Made by a program: the position numbers and the translations under genes. From Burkholderiaceae bacterium (GTDB lineage: Bacteria; Pseudomonadota; Gammaproteobacteria; Burkholderiales; Burkholderiaceae): a DNA stretch of 33,092 nucleotides. Numbering within the stretch: the stretch's first letter is position 1; the number at the start of each line of letters is the position of its first letter. This document shows positions 16,631 through 23,969 of the stretch, piece by piece. The stretch lies in NCBI GenBank assembly GCA_947448695.1, contig CANFOL010000024.1, forward strand, positions 1 through 33,092, written 5' to 3'. The notes beneath the pieces were generated by a model. The model did not search any database, had not been told where the DNA came from, and saw nothing but the letters and a program-made list of their open reading frames with translations.

Positions 16631-17167
16631 TTATTTCTTCTTTAGTTGGGTAAAAGTTTTACGGAATTTTTCTAACTTGGGTGCCACCACACCCATACAG
16701 TACCCTTGAAATGGATGGGTCACAAAATAATTTTGATGGTACTCTTCTGCTTTATAAAAGGTTGGTGCCAGCATAATTTCAGTCACTACTGGATCCCGAT
16801 AGACTTTTTTTGCCTTTAACTCTGCAATCACATCAAGCGCTAGATTGATTTGAGATTCATCTTCACAATAGATGACTGAACGATATTGGCTGCCAACATC
16901 ATGCCCCTGACGATTCAGGGTTGTGGGATCGTGGATGACAAAAAATACTTCAAGAATTTGGTGAAGTGTGACTTTTTGTGGATCAAAATGAATTTGCACT
17001 ACTTCAGCATGTCCCGTTGTTCCATCACAAACCGATTCATAATCTGGAAATTCAACAAATCCTCCAGCATATCCAGATATGACCTGAGCAACGCCTTCCA
17101 ATTCTTGATAAACCGCTTCCAAACACCAAAAACATCCTCCTCCTAGGGTAATAATTTGAGTTTGCAT
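16631..17167 (-). CDS. msrA: Peptide methionine-S-sulfoxide reductase A
   Basis: Repairs methionine-S-sulfoxide in proteins. It is 178 residues with the catalytic GGCFWC motif at 10-15 and family stretches VISGYAGG, GTTGHAEVVQIHFDP and FFVIHDPTTLNRQGHDVGSQYRS. AAGGAA lies five bases before the ATG. No signal peptide is present, so it is cytoplasmic. No msrB domain is fused. Confidence 0.96.
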   Translation of the reverse strand: MQTQIITLGGGCFWCLEAVYQELEGVAQVISGYAGGFVEFPDYESVCDGTTGHAEVVQIHFDPQKVTLHQILEVFFVIHDPTTLNRQGHDVGSQYRSVIYCEDESQINLALDVIAELKAKKVYRDPVVTEIMLAPTFYKAEEYHQNYFVTHPFQGYCMGVVAPKLEKFRKTFTQLKKK

Positions 17168-17187
17168 GTCATTTCCTTTTTCCTCGT

Positions 17188-17193
17188 TAAAAT
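17188..17193 (+). promoter_or_regulatory. -10 box 8 bases before the aldehyde dehydrogenase ATG
   Basis: TAAAAT at 17188-17193 lies 8 bases before the ATG at 17202 with no Shine-Dalgarno between them. The best -35 candidate, TTTGCA at 17161-17166, is too far away (21 bases), so this call is weak by itself. Confidence 0.3.
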
Positions 17194-17201
17194 AAGTACC
17201 T

Positions 17202-18605
17202 ATGAATCCGCTACTTTACGACTTTGAACAAAATAAACTTGGCTTTATGGCTGAACCTCATACGACGATTGAGGTTCGCAAAAATCGAATTCAACGACTC
17301 ATTACTATGCTAAATGAAAATGAGGAGAATTTGTGTAAAGTAATTGAAGCTGATTTTGGTTATCGTCATCCAGTAGAAACACAACTCGCTGAAATTATAG
17401 CCATACGCCAAGAAGCTGCCTTAACGCTAAAAAAACTAAGCTCTTGGGTAAAACCGGTAAAGGTTAAAACACCATTTCATTTATGGCCCACCAAAAGTTA
17501 TTTACTTCCCCAAGCAAAGGGTGTGGTTGGCATTATGAGCCCTTGGAATTATCCGTTAAGCTTAGCCCTCATGCCGACTATATCAGCTCTTGCTGCTGGG
17601 AATCGAGTATGGCTCAAACCCTCTGATCGCTCCCCCAGAACATCTGGTTTTCTTGCTACATTAATTACCCAATACTTCAGCCCCTCAGAAATTCATGTAA
17701 TCAATGGCGGCCCCCAGGTTTCTGAATATTTTGCGAATCTTCCCTTTGATCATTTATTATTTACGGGCAGTACAGCTACTGGGCAACTGGTATCAAAAGC
17801 CGCAGCAGAATATTTAACTCCTTTAACTCTAGAGTTAGGTGGTAAATCTCCTGCAATTATTGATACAACTGCCTCAATAAAAGATTGCGCTAGTCGTCTT
17901 TTATATGGAAAACTTTTTAATGCAGGGCAAACTTGTATTGCTCCAGACTATATTCTAGTTCCTTATTCATTGCGCGAAGAACTCATTGCAAATTTAAAAG
18001 AAGCTTATTCATCGATGTATGGGGATCAAACACAGTTGACCAAAGCAATTGACGAAAGACAACAATCGCGTTGGACGTCTCTTTTAGAGGATGCTCAATT
18101 AAAAGGTGCTCAATTAATCCCCCTTGGCGATACACATCATCCTTTGAACAGTTTCATACCAACCTTGATAATTGATCCGATCAGTTCAACGAAAATCATG
18201 CAGGAAGAAATTTTTGGGCCCATTCTACCCATCGTGAGTTACAGCGAACTAAGTGAAGCAATTACATTTATAAATTCAAAACCGCACCCTTTAGCAATGT
18301 ATTGGTTTGGCCGAAATCGTGGCCGATTAACAGAATTATTAGAGCAAACCCAAGCAGGTGGAGTAACGGTCAACGATACTCTTCTTCACTTTAGTAACCC
18401 TCACCTACCATTTGGTGGCATTGGCGCAAGTGGCATGGGTAGCTATCATGGTAAAAATGGATTCAATACTTTTACACACTTTAAGCCGATTTTATCGATG
18501 AAAGCGGTTTTAGGACTTCGTGGACTGGGTGGAACGAAGTTAGCTCATCCACCTTATGGGAAAAAAATAGAACATTTGATGACAATACTTGGTAAAAAGC
18601 AATAA
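17202..18605 (+). CDS. Coniferyl-aldehyde-dehydrogenase-type aldehyde dehydrogenase
   Basis: NAD(P)-dependent oxidation of an aldehyde to its acid. The 467-residue length and sequence fit the class 3 / CalB group of the ALDH superfamily. The oxyanion Asn is in SPWNYPLS (Asn116), the general base in LELGGKSP (Glu211), the nucleophile in AGQTCIAPDY (Cys245), and EEIFGPILPI is further on. The C-terminus is extended and rather hydrophobic, as in members that act on long-chain or aromatic aldehydes. The physiological aldehyde cannot be told from sequence; CalB oxidises coniferyl aldehyde, whereas related enzymes act on fatty aldehydes. It starts 34 bases from divergent msrA and appears monocistronic. 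Confidence 0.87.
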   Translation: MNPLLYDFEQNKLGFMAEPHTTIEVRKNRIQRLITMLNENEENLCKVIEADFGYRHPVETQLAEIIAIRQEAALTLKKLSSWVKPVKVKTPFHLWPTKSYLLPQAKGVVGIMSPWNYPLSLALMPTISALAAGNRVWLKPSDRSPRTSGFLATLITQYFSPSEIHVINGGPQVSEYFANLPFDHLLFTGSTATGQLVSKAAAEYLTPLTLELGGKSPAIIDTTASIKDCASRLLYGKLFNAGQTCIAPDYILVPYSLREELIANLKEAYSSMYGDQTQLTKAIDERQQSRWTSLLEDAQLKGAQLIPLGDTHHPLNSFIPTLIIDPISSTKIMQEEIFGPILPIVSYSELSEAITFINSKPHPLAMYWFGRNRGRLTELLEQTQAGGVTVNDTLLHFSNPHLPFGGIGASGMGSYHGKNGFNTFTHFKPILSMKAVLGLRGLGGTKLAHPPYGKKIEHLMTILGKKQ

Positions 18606-18630
18606 TTTCTGTGTAAACACCAACATATTA

Positions 18631-18660
18631 GGGACAACCCTGATCAATCTGTGCTATAAT
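18631..18660 (+). promoter_or_regulatory. rhlE promoter
   Basis: GGGACA (18631-18636) and a perfect TATAAT (18655-18660) are 18 bases apart. Transcription would begin near 18667, giving a leader of about 215 bases before the rhlE ATG. Confidence 0.65.
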
Positions 18661-18666
18661 CGCTCC

Positions 18667-18881
18667 TGTAGTATTTTCATCGTCCCCAGCACTGCTGACA
18701 CAAATTGCCTTTTAGGTATGTCTGTAAGTCTTTAAGACGTAGTCGTATCTAGATCTTATGGATATTTTCCCTAGAAATTTGGGAAGCGCCTACTCCTCAT
18801 GTTGATGGTCGATGCCTTTTGACGACCTGTACCTATATTTAAGGTACTTACAACTTGGAGATCCCCTTGCGGGGAATTAAT
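18667..18881 (+). promoter_or_regulatory. Long structured 5' leader of rhlE with hairpin over the ribosome binding site
   Basis: No gene is visible in these ~215 bases. Several short hairpins follow one another: TTCCC/GGGAA (18767-18785), GGTCG/CGACC (18807-18827), GTACCT/AGGTAC (18829-18847) and TCCCC-TTGC-GGGGA (18862-18875). The right arm of the last is the Shine-Dalgarno sequence, placed 6 bases before the ATG. Folding would hide the ribosome binding site. This is plausible for cold-responsive or self-controlled translation of an RNA helicase; the regulatory role is inference. Confidence 0.55.
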
Positions 18882-20495
18882 ATGCCTATTACTTTTAAAG
18901 AGTTAGATTTACACCCAGCCATTCTCGAGGCAACTGCTGCACTCGGCTTTGAAAACGCCACGCCAGTTCAAGAGAAGGTTATACCCGCCGCCATTCAAGG
19001 TGGTGATTTAATGGTGAGTAGTCAAACCGGTAGTGGTAAAACCGCTGCTTTTTTGATTCCACTCATTCATCAGTTATTAACCGCCAATCCAAATGGCAAA
19101 CCAGTGCCTGGACGCGCAGAACCACAAATTTTAGTACTTTGCCCAACCCGCGAACTCGCTCAACAAGTTGCTGCAGATGCGATTGAAATTGTAAAATTTG
19201 CTCGCGGTATTCGTATTGCAACAATTATGGGTGGCATGCCCTACGGCAAACAAATCGCTTCATTAAAGGGTGCGCAACTCGTTGTTGCAACTCCTGGAAG
19301 ACTAATTGATTTAAATGATAGTCGCGCTATACGTCTAGATAAGGTTGAACATCTTGTTGTTGATGAAGCTGACCGTATGTTGGATCTTGGATTTGCTGAA
19401 GATCTAGAGAATATTCATCAGCGTTGTGAAAACCTCAAACAAACCATGATGTTCTCAGCAACTTTTGCGCCAAGAATTATGGAACTTGCCAATGAATTGG
19501 TGAATGAGCCTACTCGCATTGAGCTTGCTCATGCAGGTGATGTGCATACCAATATCACTCAAACAATGCACTGGGCAGATAGTATGTCGCACAAACATAA
19601 AATTTTACGTCACTGGTTGTCCGATCCAAGTTTAGACCAAGCGGTTGTATTTGCAAGTACGCAGATTGAAAGTGAAGATATTGCCGATAACTTACGAGCT
19701 GATGGTTTTGCAGCCAGTGCATTACATGGTGCAATGCCTCAAGCAGTCCGTAATCGTCGCCTAGACTCTCTTCGTAAAGGTGTGACTAAAATCTTGGTAG
19801 CAACTGATGTCGCCGCTCGTGGTATTGACGTTCCAACAATTAGCCACGTGATTAATTTTGGACTTCCCATGAAGCCAGAAGATTACACACACCGCATTGG
19901 TAGAACTGGTCGCGCAGGACGCTCTGGGATTGCGGTTACGATTGCTCTTCATAGTGAACGTGTCAAGATTCGTGGAATTGAACGCTTCACACAAAATACT
20001 CTGACGCCATCCATTATCCCTGGACTTGAGCCACAAAAGAAACCAGAATCAACTAGTTCTCGTCCTGGTGGTCGCTCAGGTGGTGGCAGATCAGGCCCTG
20101 GTCGCTCAGATCGCTCTGGTGGTGGTGGCGGTGGTGGAAGAAGTAGGACTCCTAACCGCTCCAATAATGGCTCAAACTTTACGAATAATGAACCGCGTAC
20201 GAGTAGTTTTTCAAGTCCTAAGCCACGTCAACCTAGCGAAGCTGGTTCTTCCAGTGGTTCCGAATTTAAAGATAGTAAATACGGTAAAGGCCAACGCAGT
20301 GATGCTCGCAAATCTAGTCCAAAAACAGAGAGTTTTTCCAAAACTACCTCTAAACCTTTTGGTGACTTTCCAGCTAAGCCAAGGGTCCTTGCAAATACTT
20401 CTGAACAACGCTTTACGAAGCCAAGAGGCGAAGGCTTTGCAGGTAGAGATAAACCTACCAAATCTTTTAGCAAATCAGGATTTAAACCTCGTTAA
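18882..20495 (+). CDS. rhlE: DEAD-box RNA helicase RhlE with RG-rich tail
   Basis: ATP-dependent RNA unwinding in RNA turnover, ribosome assembly and cold adaptation. The protein is 537 residues from the ATG at 18882; an in-frame TTG at 18855 lies inside the leader hairpin and is not preferred. Motifs in order: Q motif (GFENATPVQ), Walker A SQTGSGKT (47-54), PTRELAQQ, TPGR, DEAD (161-164), SAT (192-194) and HRIGRTGR (337-344). From about residue 380 the protein is a low-complexity basic tail rich in Gly, Arg and Ser with RSGGGRSG-type repeats, then Ser/Lys-rich sequence, as in many RhlE proteins where it binds RNA. The stop codon shares TTAA with the convergent hemY stop. Confidence 0.95.
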   Translation: MPITFKELDLHPAILEATAALGFENATPVQEKVIPAAIQGGDLMVSSQTGSGKTAAFLIPLIHQLLTANPNGKPVPGRAEPQILVLCPTRELAQQVAADAIEIVKFARGIRIATIMGGMPYGKQIASLKGAQLVVATPGRLIDLNDSRAIRLDKVEHLVVDEADRMLDLGFAEDLENIHQRCENLKQTMMFSATFAPRIMELANELVNEPTRIELAHAGDVHTNITQTMHWADSMSHKHKILRHWLSDPSLDQAVVFASTQIESEDIADNLRADGFAASALHGAMPQAVRNRRLDSLRKGVTKILVATDVAARGIDVPTISHVINFGLPMKPEDYTHRIGRTGRAGRSGIAVTIALHSERVKIRGIERFTQNTLTPSIIPGLEPQKKPESTSSRPGGRSGGGRSGPGRSDRSGGGGGGGRSRTPNRSNNGSNFTNNEPRTSSFSSPKPRQPSEAGSSSGSEFKDSKYGKGQRSDARKSSPKTESFSKTTSKPFGDFPAKPRVLANTSEQRFTKPRGEGFAGRDKPTKSFSKSGFKPR

Positions 20496-21706
20496 ACTGT
20501 AGGGTGTAATTCAAGCATTAAGCGCAATACTTCTCCTTGATGTATTGCGCTTTTTTCATGATCCTCTAAAGCTTGATATACGTGCATCATACCTAATTCA
20601 GCACTCAATTTCATTCTATGAGTCGCTCGCGAAGAGTCGAGCACTTGCTCAAAACTAAAAAGCGCCTTACCCCACAATTTACTATGCCCACATAATTGAC
20701 CTAAGGCTAATTGAAGAGCTGGATGAGCAGGTTCTTTCTGGATCCAATGCTCAACCTTCTGAATCAAAGAAAGACTTTGTGTATTTGACAGTGGGTGCAT
20801 TGCGCATTGTGGATAAATACTTAATAAATCCTCGTTTGCCCCCTGATCAAGAATGTGATCAAGGATTTTTTTAGCCATTTCAGAATTTCCAACCGTTAAA
20901 AATCCTTGGGCAAATAATTTTAACCACTGTGAATTTTTCTGAAACTCAGGATCAAATTCATTCCACTGTTTGAGTAACTCATCTTGGGATATGCGACCAC
21001 TTTTAATCCACTGCGTTAATGCTTCATGAATCCTCGCTTTACCTAAAGAGGGTGGTAAATATTTCTTTTTTAATAAACTATTTGCAATCTTCAACATCTG
21101 TGGCCATTGCTGCAAAATCTGATGCGCCCTCATCGCTAATGACTGAACTAAAAACTGCCTTGCACCGCTCTTTTGCATCTGGCTTAGACTATTTAATGCC
21201 TCATCAGCTTGTCTTTGATCAATCAACATTTGAGCGTTTAAGATTAGTTTGGTCGTTTGAAACCTTGCATCTTCAATGCGCTCTAACCATTGATCACGAT
21301 CAGCGTATTGCTTCATCTGATGACTGGCCTGAGCTGCAATCATAAAACTAACTTGCGAAGTTCCTCCAAAACCCATTGCTACTTCGGCAGATTTTAGGGA
21401 CTTAACATACCTACCCGCAAATAAATGCTCTATGGAATTTTGCAGTTCCTGCAGCGATCTTAATTCGAGTTGGCGTTGACGATAATGCTTGGCGCGAATA
21501 GGCAACTCGATGAAGAGAGAAATAATTTTGAAAAAGTTAAAAATAATTAAAAAACCAACAAACCCAAGAATCATAAATAGATTCATCGATAGATCAATAC
21601 GGGAAGATCGCCAATACATCGTGACGTGCCCTTGGTTATTAGCAAATAACCAAGCAGTAGTAACAGCAGTGATCGCTAGAATAGCTAACCAACTAATCAA
21701 TCGCAT
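20492..21706 (-). CDS. hemY: HemY-type inner-membrane TPR protein
   Basis: A 404-residue protein matching the HemY N-terminal domain family: two hydrophobic helices near 5-23 and 40-66, then a helical TPR-like soluble region. Its genetic place, last in the hem operon, is conserved in gamma- and betaproteobacteria. A late role in haem or protoporphyrin handling is assumed, but it is not the Bacillus-type HemY oxidase. The ATG overlaps the hemX stop (TAATG). The last codons carry the opposing rhlE terminator stem, and the stop overlaps rhlE's by 4 bases. Confidence 0.88.
   Translation of the reverse strand: MRLISWLAILAITAVTTAWLFANNQGHVTMYWRSSRIDLSMNLFMILGFVGFLIIFNFFKIISLFIELPIRAKHYRQRQLELRSLQELQNSIEHLFAGRYVKSLKSAEVAMGFGGTSQVSFMIAAQASHQMKQYADRDQWLERIEDARFQTTKLILNAQMLIDQRQADEALNSLSQMQKSGARQFLVQSLAMRAHQILQQWPQMLKIANSLLKKKYLPPSLGKARIHEALTQWIKSGRISQDELLKQWNEFDPEFQKNSQWLKLFAQGFLTVGNSEMAKKILDHILDQGANEDLLSIYPQCAMHPLSNTQSLSLIQKVEHWIQKEPAHPALQLALGQLCGHSKLWGKALFSFEQVLDSSRATHRMKLSAELGMMHVYQALEDHEKSAIHQGEVLRLMLELHPTV
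20520..20556 (+). terminator. rhlE intrinsic terminator embedded in hemY codons
   Basis: AAGCGCAATAC (20520-20530) pairs perfectly with GTATTGCGCTT (20542-20552) around an 11-base loop, followed by T residues to 20556. It starts 24 bases after the rhlE stop but lies entirely within the C-terminal coding region of hemY on the other strand. Confidence 0.88.
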
Positions 21707-22473
21707 TATTTTTTATCACCTATATCTTGACGATTAGAAGTTACTTTTTTATCCAACTCTTGTAAATTTTTCAAAATGAATTCGATTTCTTCCCCAACTT
21801 TCAGGGTATTCTTGTCATTCGGTAAAAAGTTTTTTTCAACTAAATTTTTAACAGCGCTTACTTCTTGACTGGTTTGTTTAATATGTCCATTAATCAATAA
21901 TGTCCTCGCAGTTAATAAGCGTAAATTAATATCCTCACGCAATATTTTCTGACTGTAATCAGTCATCGCTAAGTGCTCCACACTCGAATCTAATACCTGA
22001 ATCTTAACCAATTCATTAAAGTAGGTCTTAAGGGGCTCCCAAACATAATCTCCAACTCTGCTCCACCATCTCATCTCCGCATTAGCGGCAGTTTTTTTAA
22101 CCTCTACAATTGGGGGAGTTTTTGACTCTATTAAAGTTTGCATTTGTTCGTAAGGACGAACTGGCAGTAGCTCTACCAAACTAGTCAACGTATTCAATTT
22201 TTCAAATATCTCAAGGGATGCTTTGATTCCCATTGGAGAACTATTTACGTTATCAGTCTGAACATCTAATGCATATCCTAAAATTTTATTAAAATTAATC
22301 AGCTGCTGACTATTCGTTACAGAAACTTCTTCTATTTTTTTGATCTGCTGAGTTAAAGAATAAATCCTCATTCCGCCCCAAATGATCACAACAATCGCGA
22401 TGATTGATCCTGCCATCAACAACCAATTTTGAGTTGAGCCTTTTATAGCTTCAGATTTTTGCTCATCAGTCAT
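21706..22473 (-). CDS. hemX: HemX-family membrane protein (short form)
   Basis: A 255-residue protein with one membrane helix at about 17-38 followed by a coiled, charged region and a conserved C-terminal half (RWWSRVGDYVWEPLKTYF and INLRLLTARTLLINGH) typical of the HemX family. Older annotation calls it uroporphyrin-III C-methyltransferase, but it has no SAM-binding methyltransferase fold; the role is unclear and perhaps scaffolds tetrapyrrole enzymes. It is shorter than the ~350-400 residues I expect for many proteobacterial HemX proteins, mainly in the N-terminal cytoplasmic and linker parts. It lies 44 bases after hemD. Confidence 0.85.
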   Translation of the reverse strand: MTDEQKSEAIKGSTQNWLLMAGSIIAIVVIIWGGMRIYSLTQQIKKIEEVSVTNSQQLINFNKILGYALDVQTDNVNSSPMGIKASLEIFEKLNTLTSLVELLPVRPYEQMQTLIESKTPPIVEVKKTAANAEMRWWSRVGDYVWEPLKTYFNELVKIQVLDSSVEHLAMTDYSQKILREDINLRLLTARTLLINGHIKQTSQEVSAVKNLVEKNFLPNDKNTLKVGEEIEFILKNLQELDKKVTSNRQDIGDKK

Positions 22474-22517
22474 ACTTCTTCATTTATCTTTCTAAATAAT
22501 TAATCTAACTCTCTACA

Positions 22518-23321
22518 TCATAATGCTGTTTTGCAAAGCTGAAAAATGGTTTTCATCAGCTCTTCATCGCCAGGCTCAATCATTTGTATCGATCCAAACC
22601 CTAACTCATGGATTTTTTCATAGATCCTAGGGTGAGAAACGATGGCTGTGTCATGACGAAGGAAATTTAAGTCTATCTCTAGCTCCGACAATCTAGAGGC
22701 GAGAAAATCTCCTGCCTGTGAGGAATTAAAAACCCAAAGGGAAGAATGAGTAGGGTCTAACAACTTCCATGCTGAATGATTAATCGATAATCCTTGACGT
22801 TGATACACTGAAAAATCTTCGATATGAGCTCCTGCTTCTTTCAAGTGCTCCGCTAAAAAATTTCGCCCTCCCTCACCATGGATCATCACCATCCTACAAT
22901 CTTGCCACTCAGATTGAGCTTTTTGCAAAGCTTGCCATAAGCCTTCTGAATCCCAGGCCCCTGAATCAGTAGGCTTCACGATCTCTTGAAAAGAAATCCC
23001 CGCATCAATAATACTCTGCTCACTGCCTCCACCGACAACAGCAACACGAAGATGACTAGGCCACTTCAAGCCATGCTTAGTCAATAATTGATTGCTCATT
23101 AAAAAAGCATTAGGACTCACAAAGCTCACCCATTTCGCGTGAAGTAACGCATGATGCATAGACTGAGCTAAACCTTCTTGCTCGATAGAAACAATCTCAA
23201 TTAAGGGTAAGGAGATTACTGGAACATTAATTTGATGTTCTAAAAACATCTTTGACAAACGCTTTTGTAGTTTAATATTTTGCGTCTGTGGTCGAGTAAT
23301 GATGATTTTTGAAAATTGCAT
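22518..23321 (-). CDS. hemD: Uroporphyrinogen-III synthase
   Basis: Closes hydroxymethylbilane to uroporphyrinogen III. The 267-residue protein has the two-lobed HemD pattern: ITRP at the N-terminus, WVSFVSPNAF near 70, the VVGGGSEQSIIDAG stretch, a second-lobe VMIHGEGGRNFLAEHLKEAG, and SSLWVFNSSQAGDFL. The family has few invariant residues, so the call rests on this pattern and on its place 9 bases after hemC. No truncation is apparent. Its substrate is made by HemC, which in this window looks defective. Confidence 0.92.
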   Translation of the reverse strand: MQFSKIIITRPQTQNIKLQKRLSKMFLEHQINVPVISLPLIEIVSIEQEGLAQSMHHALLHAKWVSFVSPNAFLMSNQLLTKHGLKWPSHLRVAVVGGGSEQSIIDAGISFQEIVKPTDSGAWDSEGLWQALQKAQSEWQDCRMVMIHGEGGRNFLAEHLKEAGAHIEDFSVYQRQGLSINHSAWKLLDPTHSSLWVFNSSQAGDFLASRLSELEIDLNFLRHDTAIVSHPRIYEKIHELGFGSIQMIEPGDEELMKTIFQLCKTAL

Positions 23322-23330
23322 TTGTCTAAT

Positions 23331-23969
23331 TTACTTTCCTAAGTCTGCGATCAATTCCTCTGCGCCATCTTTAATTAAGGCATCTGCAACCATATTGCCT
23401 AAATTAATCGCTTGTTGAGAATCCTTTACCAACCCTCTAGAGGAAGATTCAATGATATGTGTACCATCCATATTTGCAACCAAGGCTTTGAGGTGTAAAG
23501 TAGTTTGGCAATCACCCCAAGTCGCATAGGCTGCAATTGGAATCTCACAAGATCCACCAAGCCTTCTAGAGACTTGACGTTCAGCACTCTCTTGATACGT
23601 GGCTAAAAGATCTCGCGGGGGACTTAATTGCTCTACATCAGCGGGGTCTTCACGTTCTAAATTCGCTGTTAATTCAAATCCGTCCGGCATTTCCATAGGA
23701 ACATCTTTTAGAGAATGAACCGCTAGACCAGCCCGACCATCTTCAAGAGCGTTTTCTAATTCTTTAATGAAAAGACCCTTACCACCAATTTTGGAGAGAC
23801 TTTTATCTAAAAGTTGATATCCTTTCGTGGCCATACCTAGGATAGTAATTTCATAATGTGGATATAATCTTAGTAAAACCGCTCGAACGTGTTTTGCTTG
23901 CCACATTGCGAGCCTACTTTCACGAGAAGCAATGACTAACCTCTCTGGGGGCATTAAACTGATATTCAT
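23331..23969 (-). CDS. hemC: Porphobilinogen deaminase with large in-frame internal deletion
   Basis: Hydroxymethylbilane synthase polymerises four porphobilinogens on a dipyrromethane cofactor and is required for haem and sirohaem. This copy has 212 residues (ATG at 23969; a TTG four codons earlier is possible) instead of about 310-320. Both ends align well: the N-terminal [15 protein letters not shown], the catalytic Asp in [11 protein letters not shown] (residue 89) and the cofactor-attachment Cys in [10 protein letters not shown] (residue 141). Between EREDPADV and EQLSPPRD (near base 23633) about 106 residues are missing, equivalent to E. coli residues 108-213. These include the SSLRR and RGNVGTR cofactor/substrate arginines and the PAVGQGAVGIE segment. 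The frame is kept and there is no stop. It may be inactive, a real variant, or an assembly artefact. Confidence 0.85.
   Translation of the reverse strand: MNISLMPPERLVIASRESRLAMWQAKHVRAVLLRLYPHYEITILGMATKGYQLLDKSLSKIGGKGLFIKELENALEDGRAGLAVHSLKDVPMEMPDGFELTANLEREDPADVEQLSPPRDLLATYQESAERQVSRRLGGSCEIPIAAYATWGDCQTTLHLKALVANMDGTHIIESSSRGLVKDSQQAINLGNMVADALIKDGAEELIADLGK
23932..23960 (+). promoter_or_regulatory. argH promoter inside hemC coding sequence, placed for a leaderless mRNA
   Basis: ATGACT (23932-23937) and TAAACT (23955-23960) are 17 bases apart, and TAAACT lies 7 bases before the argH ATG. No Shine-Dalgarno is close to the ATG; the G run at 23947-23951 is too far away. Confidence 0.5.

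Noticed and set aside
18606..18881. Possible small RNA or tRNA gene upstream of rhlE
   Set aside because: No cloverleaf or known RNA motif could be drawn; a promoter, short hairpins and a ribosome binding site fit an mRNA leader better.
20060..20150. Repetitive GGT/CGC-rich DNA, considered as a repeat array
   Set aside because: It encodes the RG-rich RhlE tail; units are irregular and there are no spacers as in CRISPR.
19949..20502. Several overlapping frames on both strands opposite or beside the rhlE tail, including proline-rich and valine/leucine-rich products
   Set aside because: These are shadows of the low-complexity Gly/Arg/Ser codons of RhlE; they have no domain, ribosome binding site or plausible composition.
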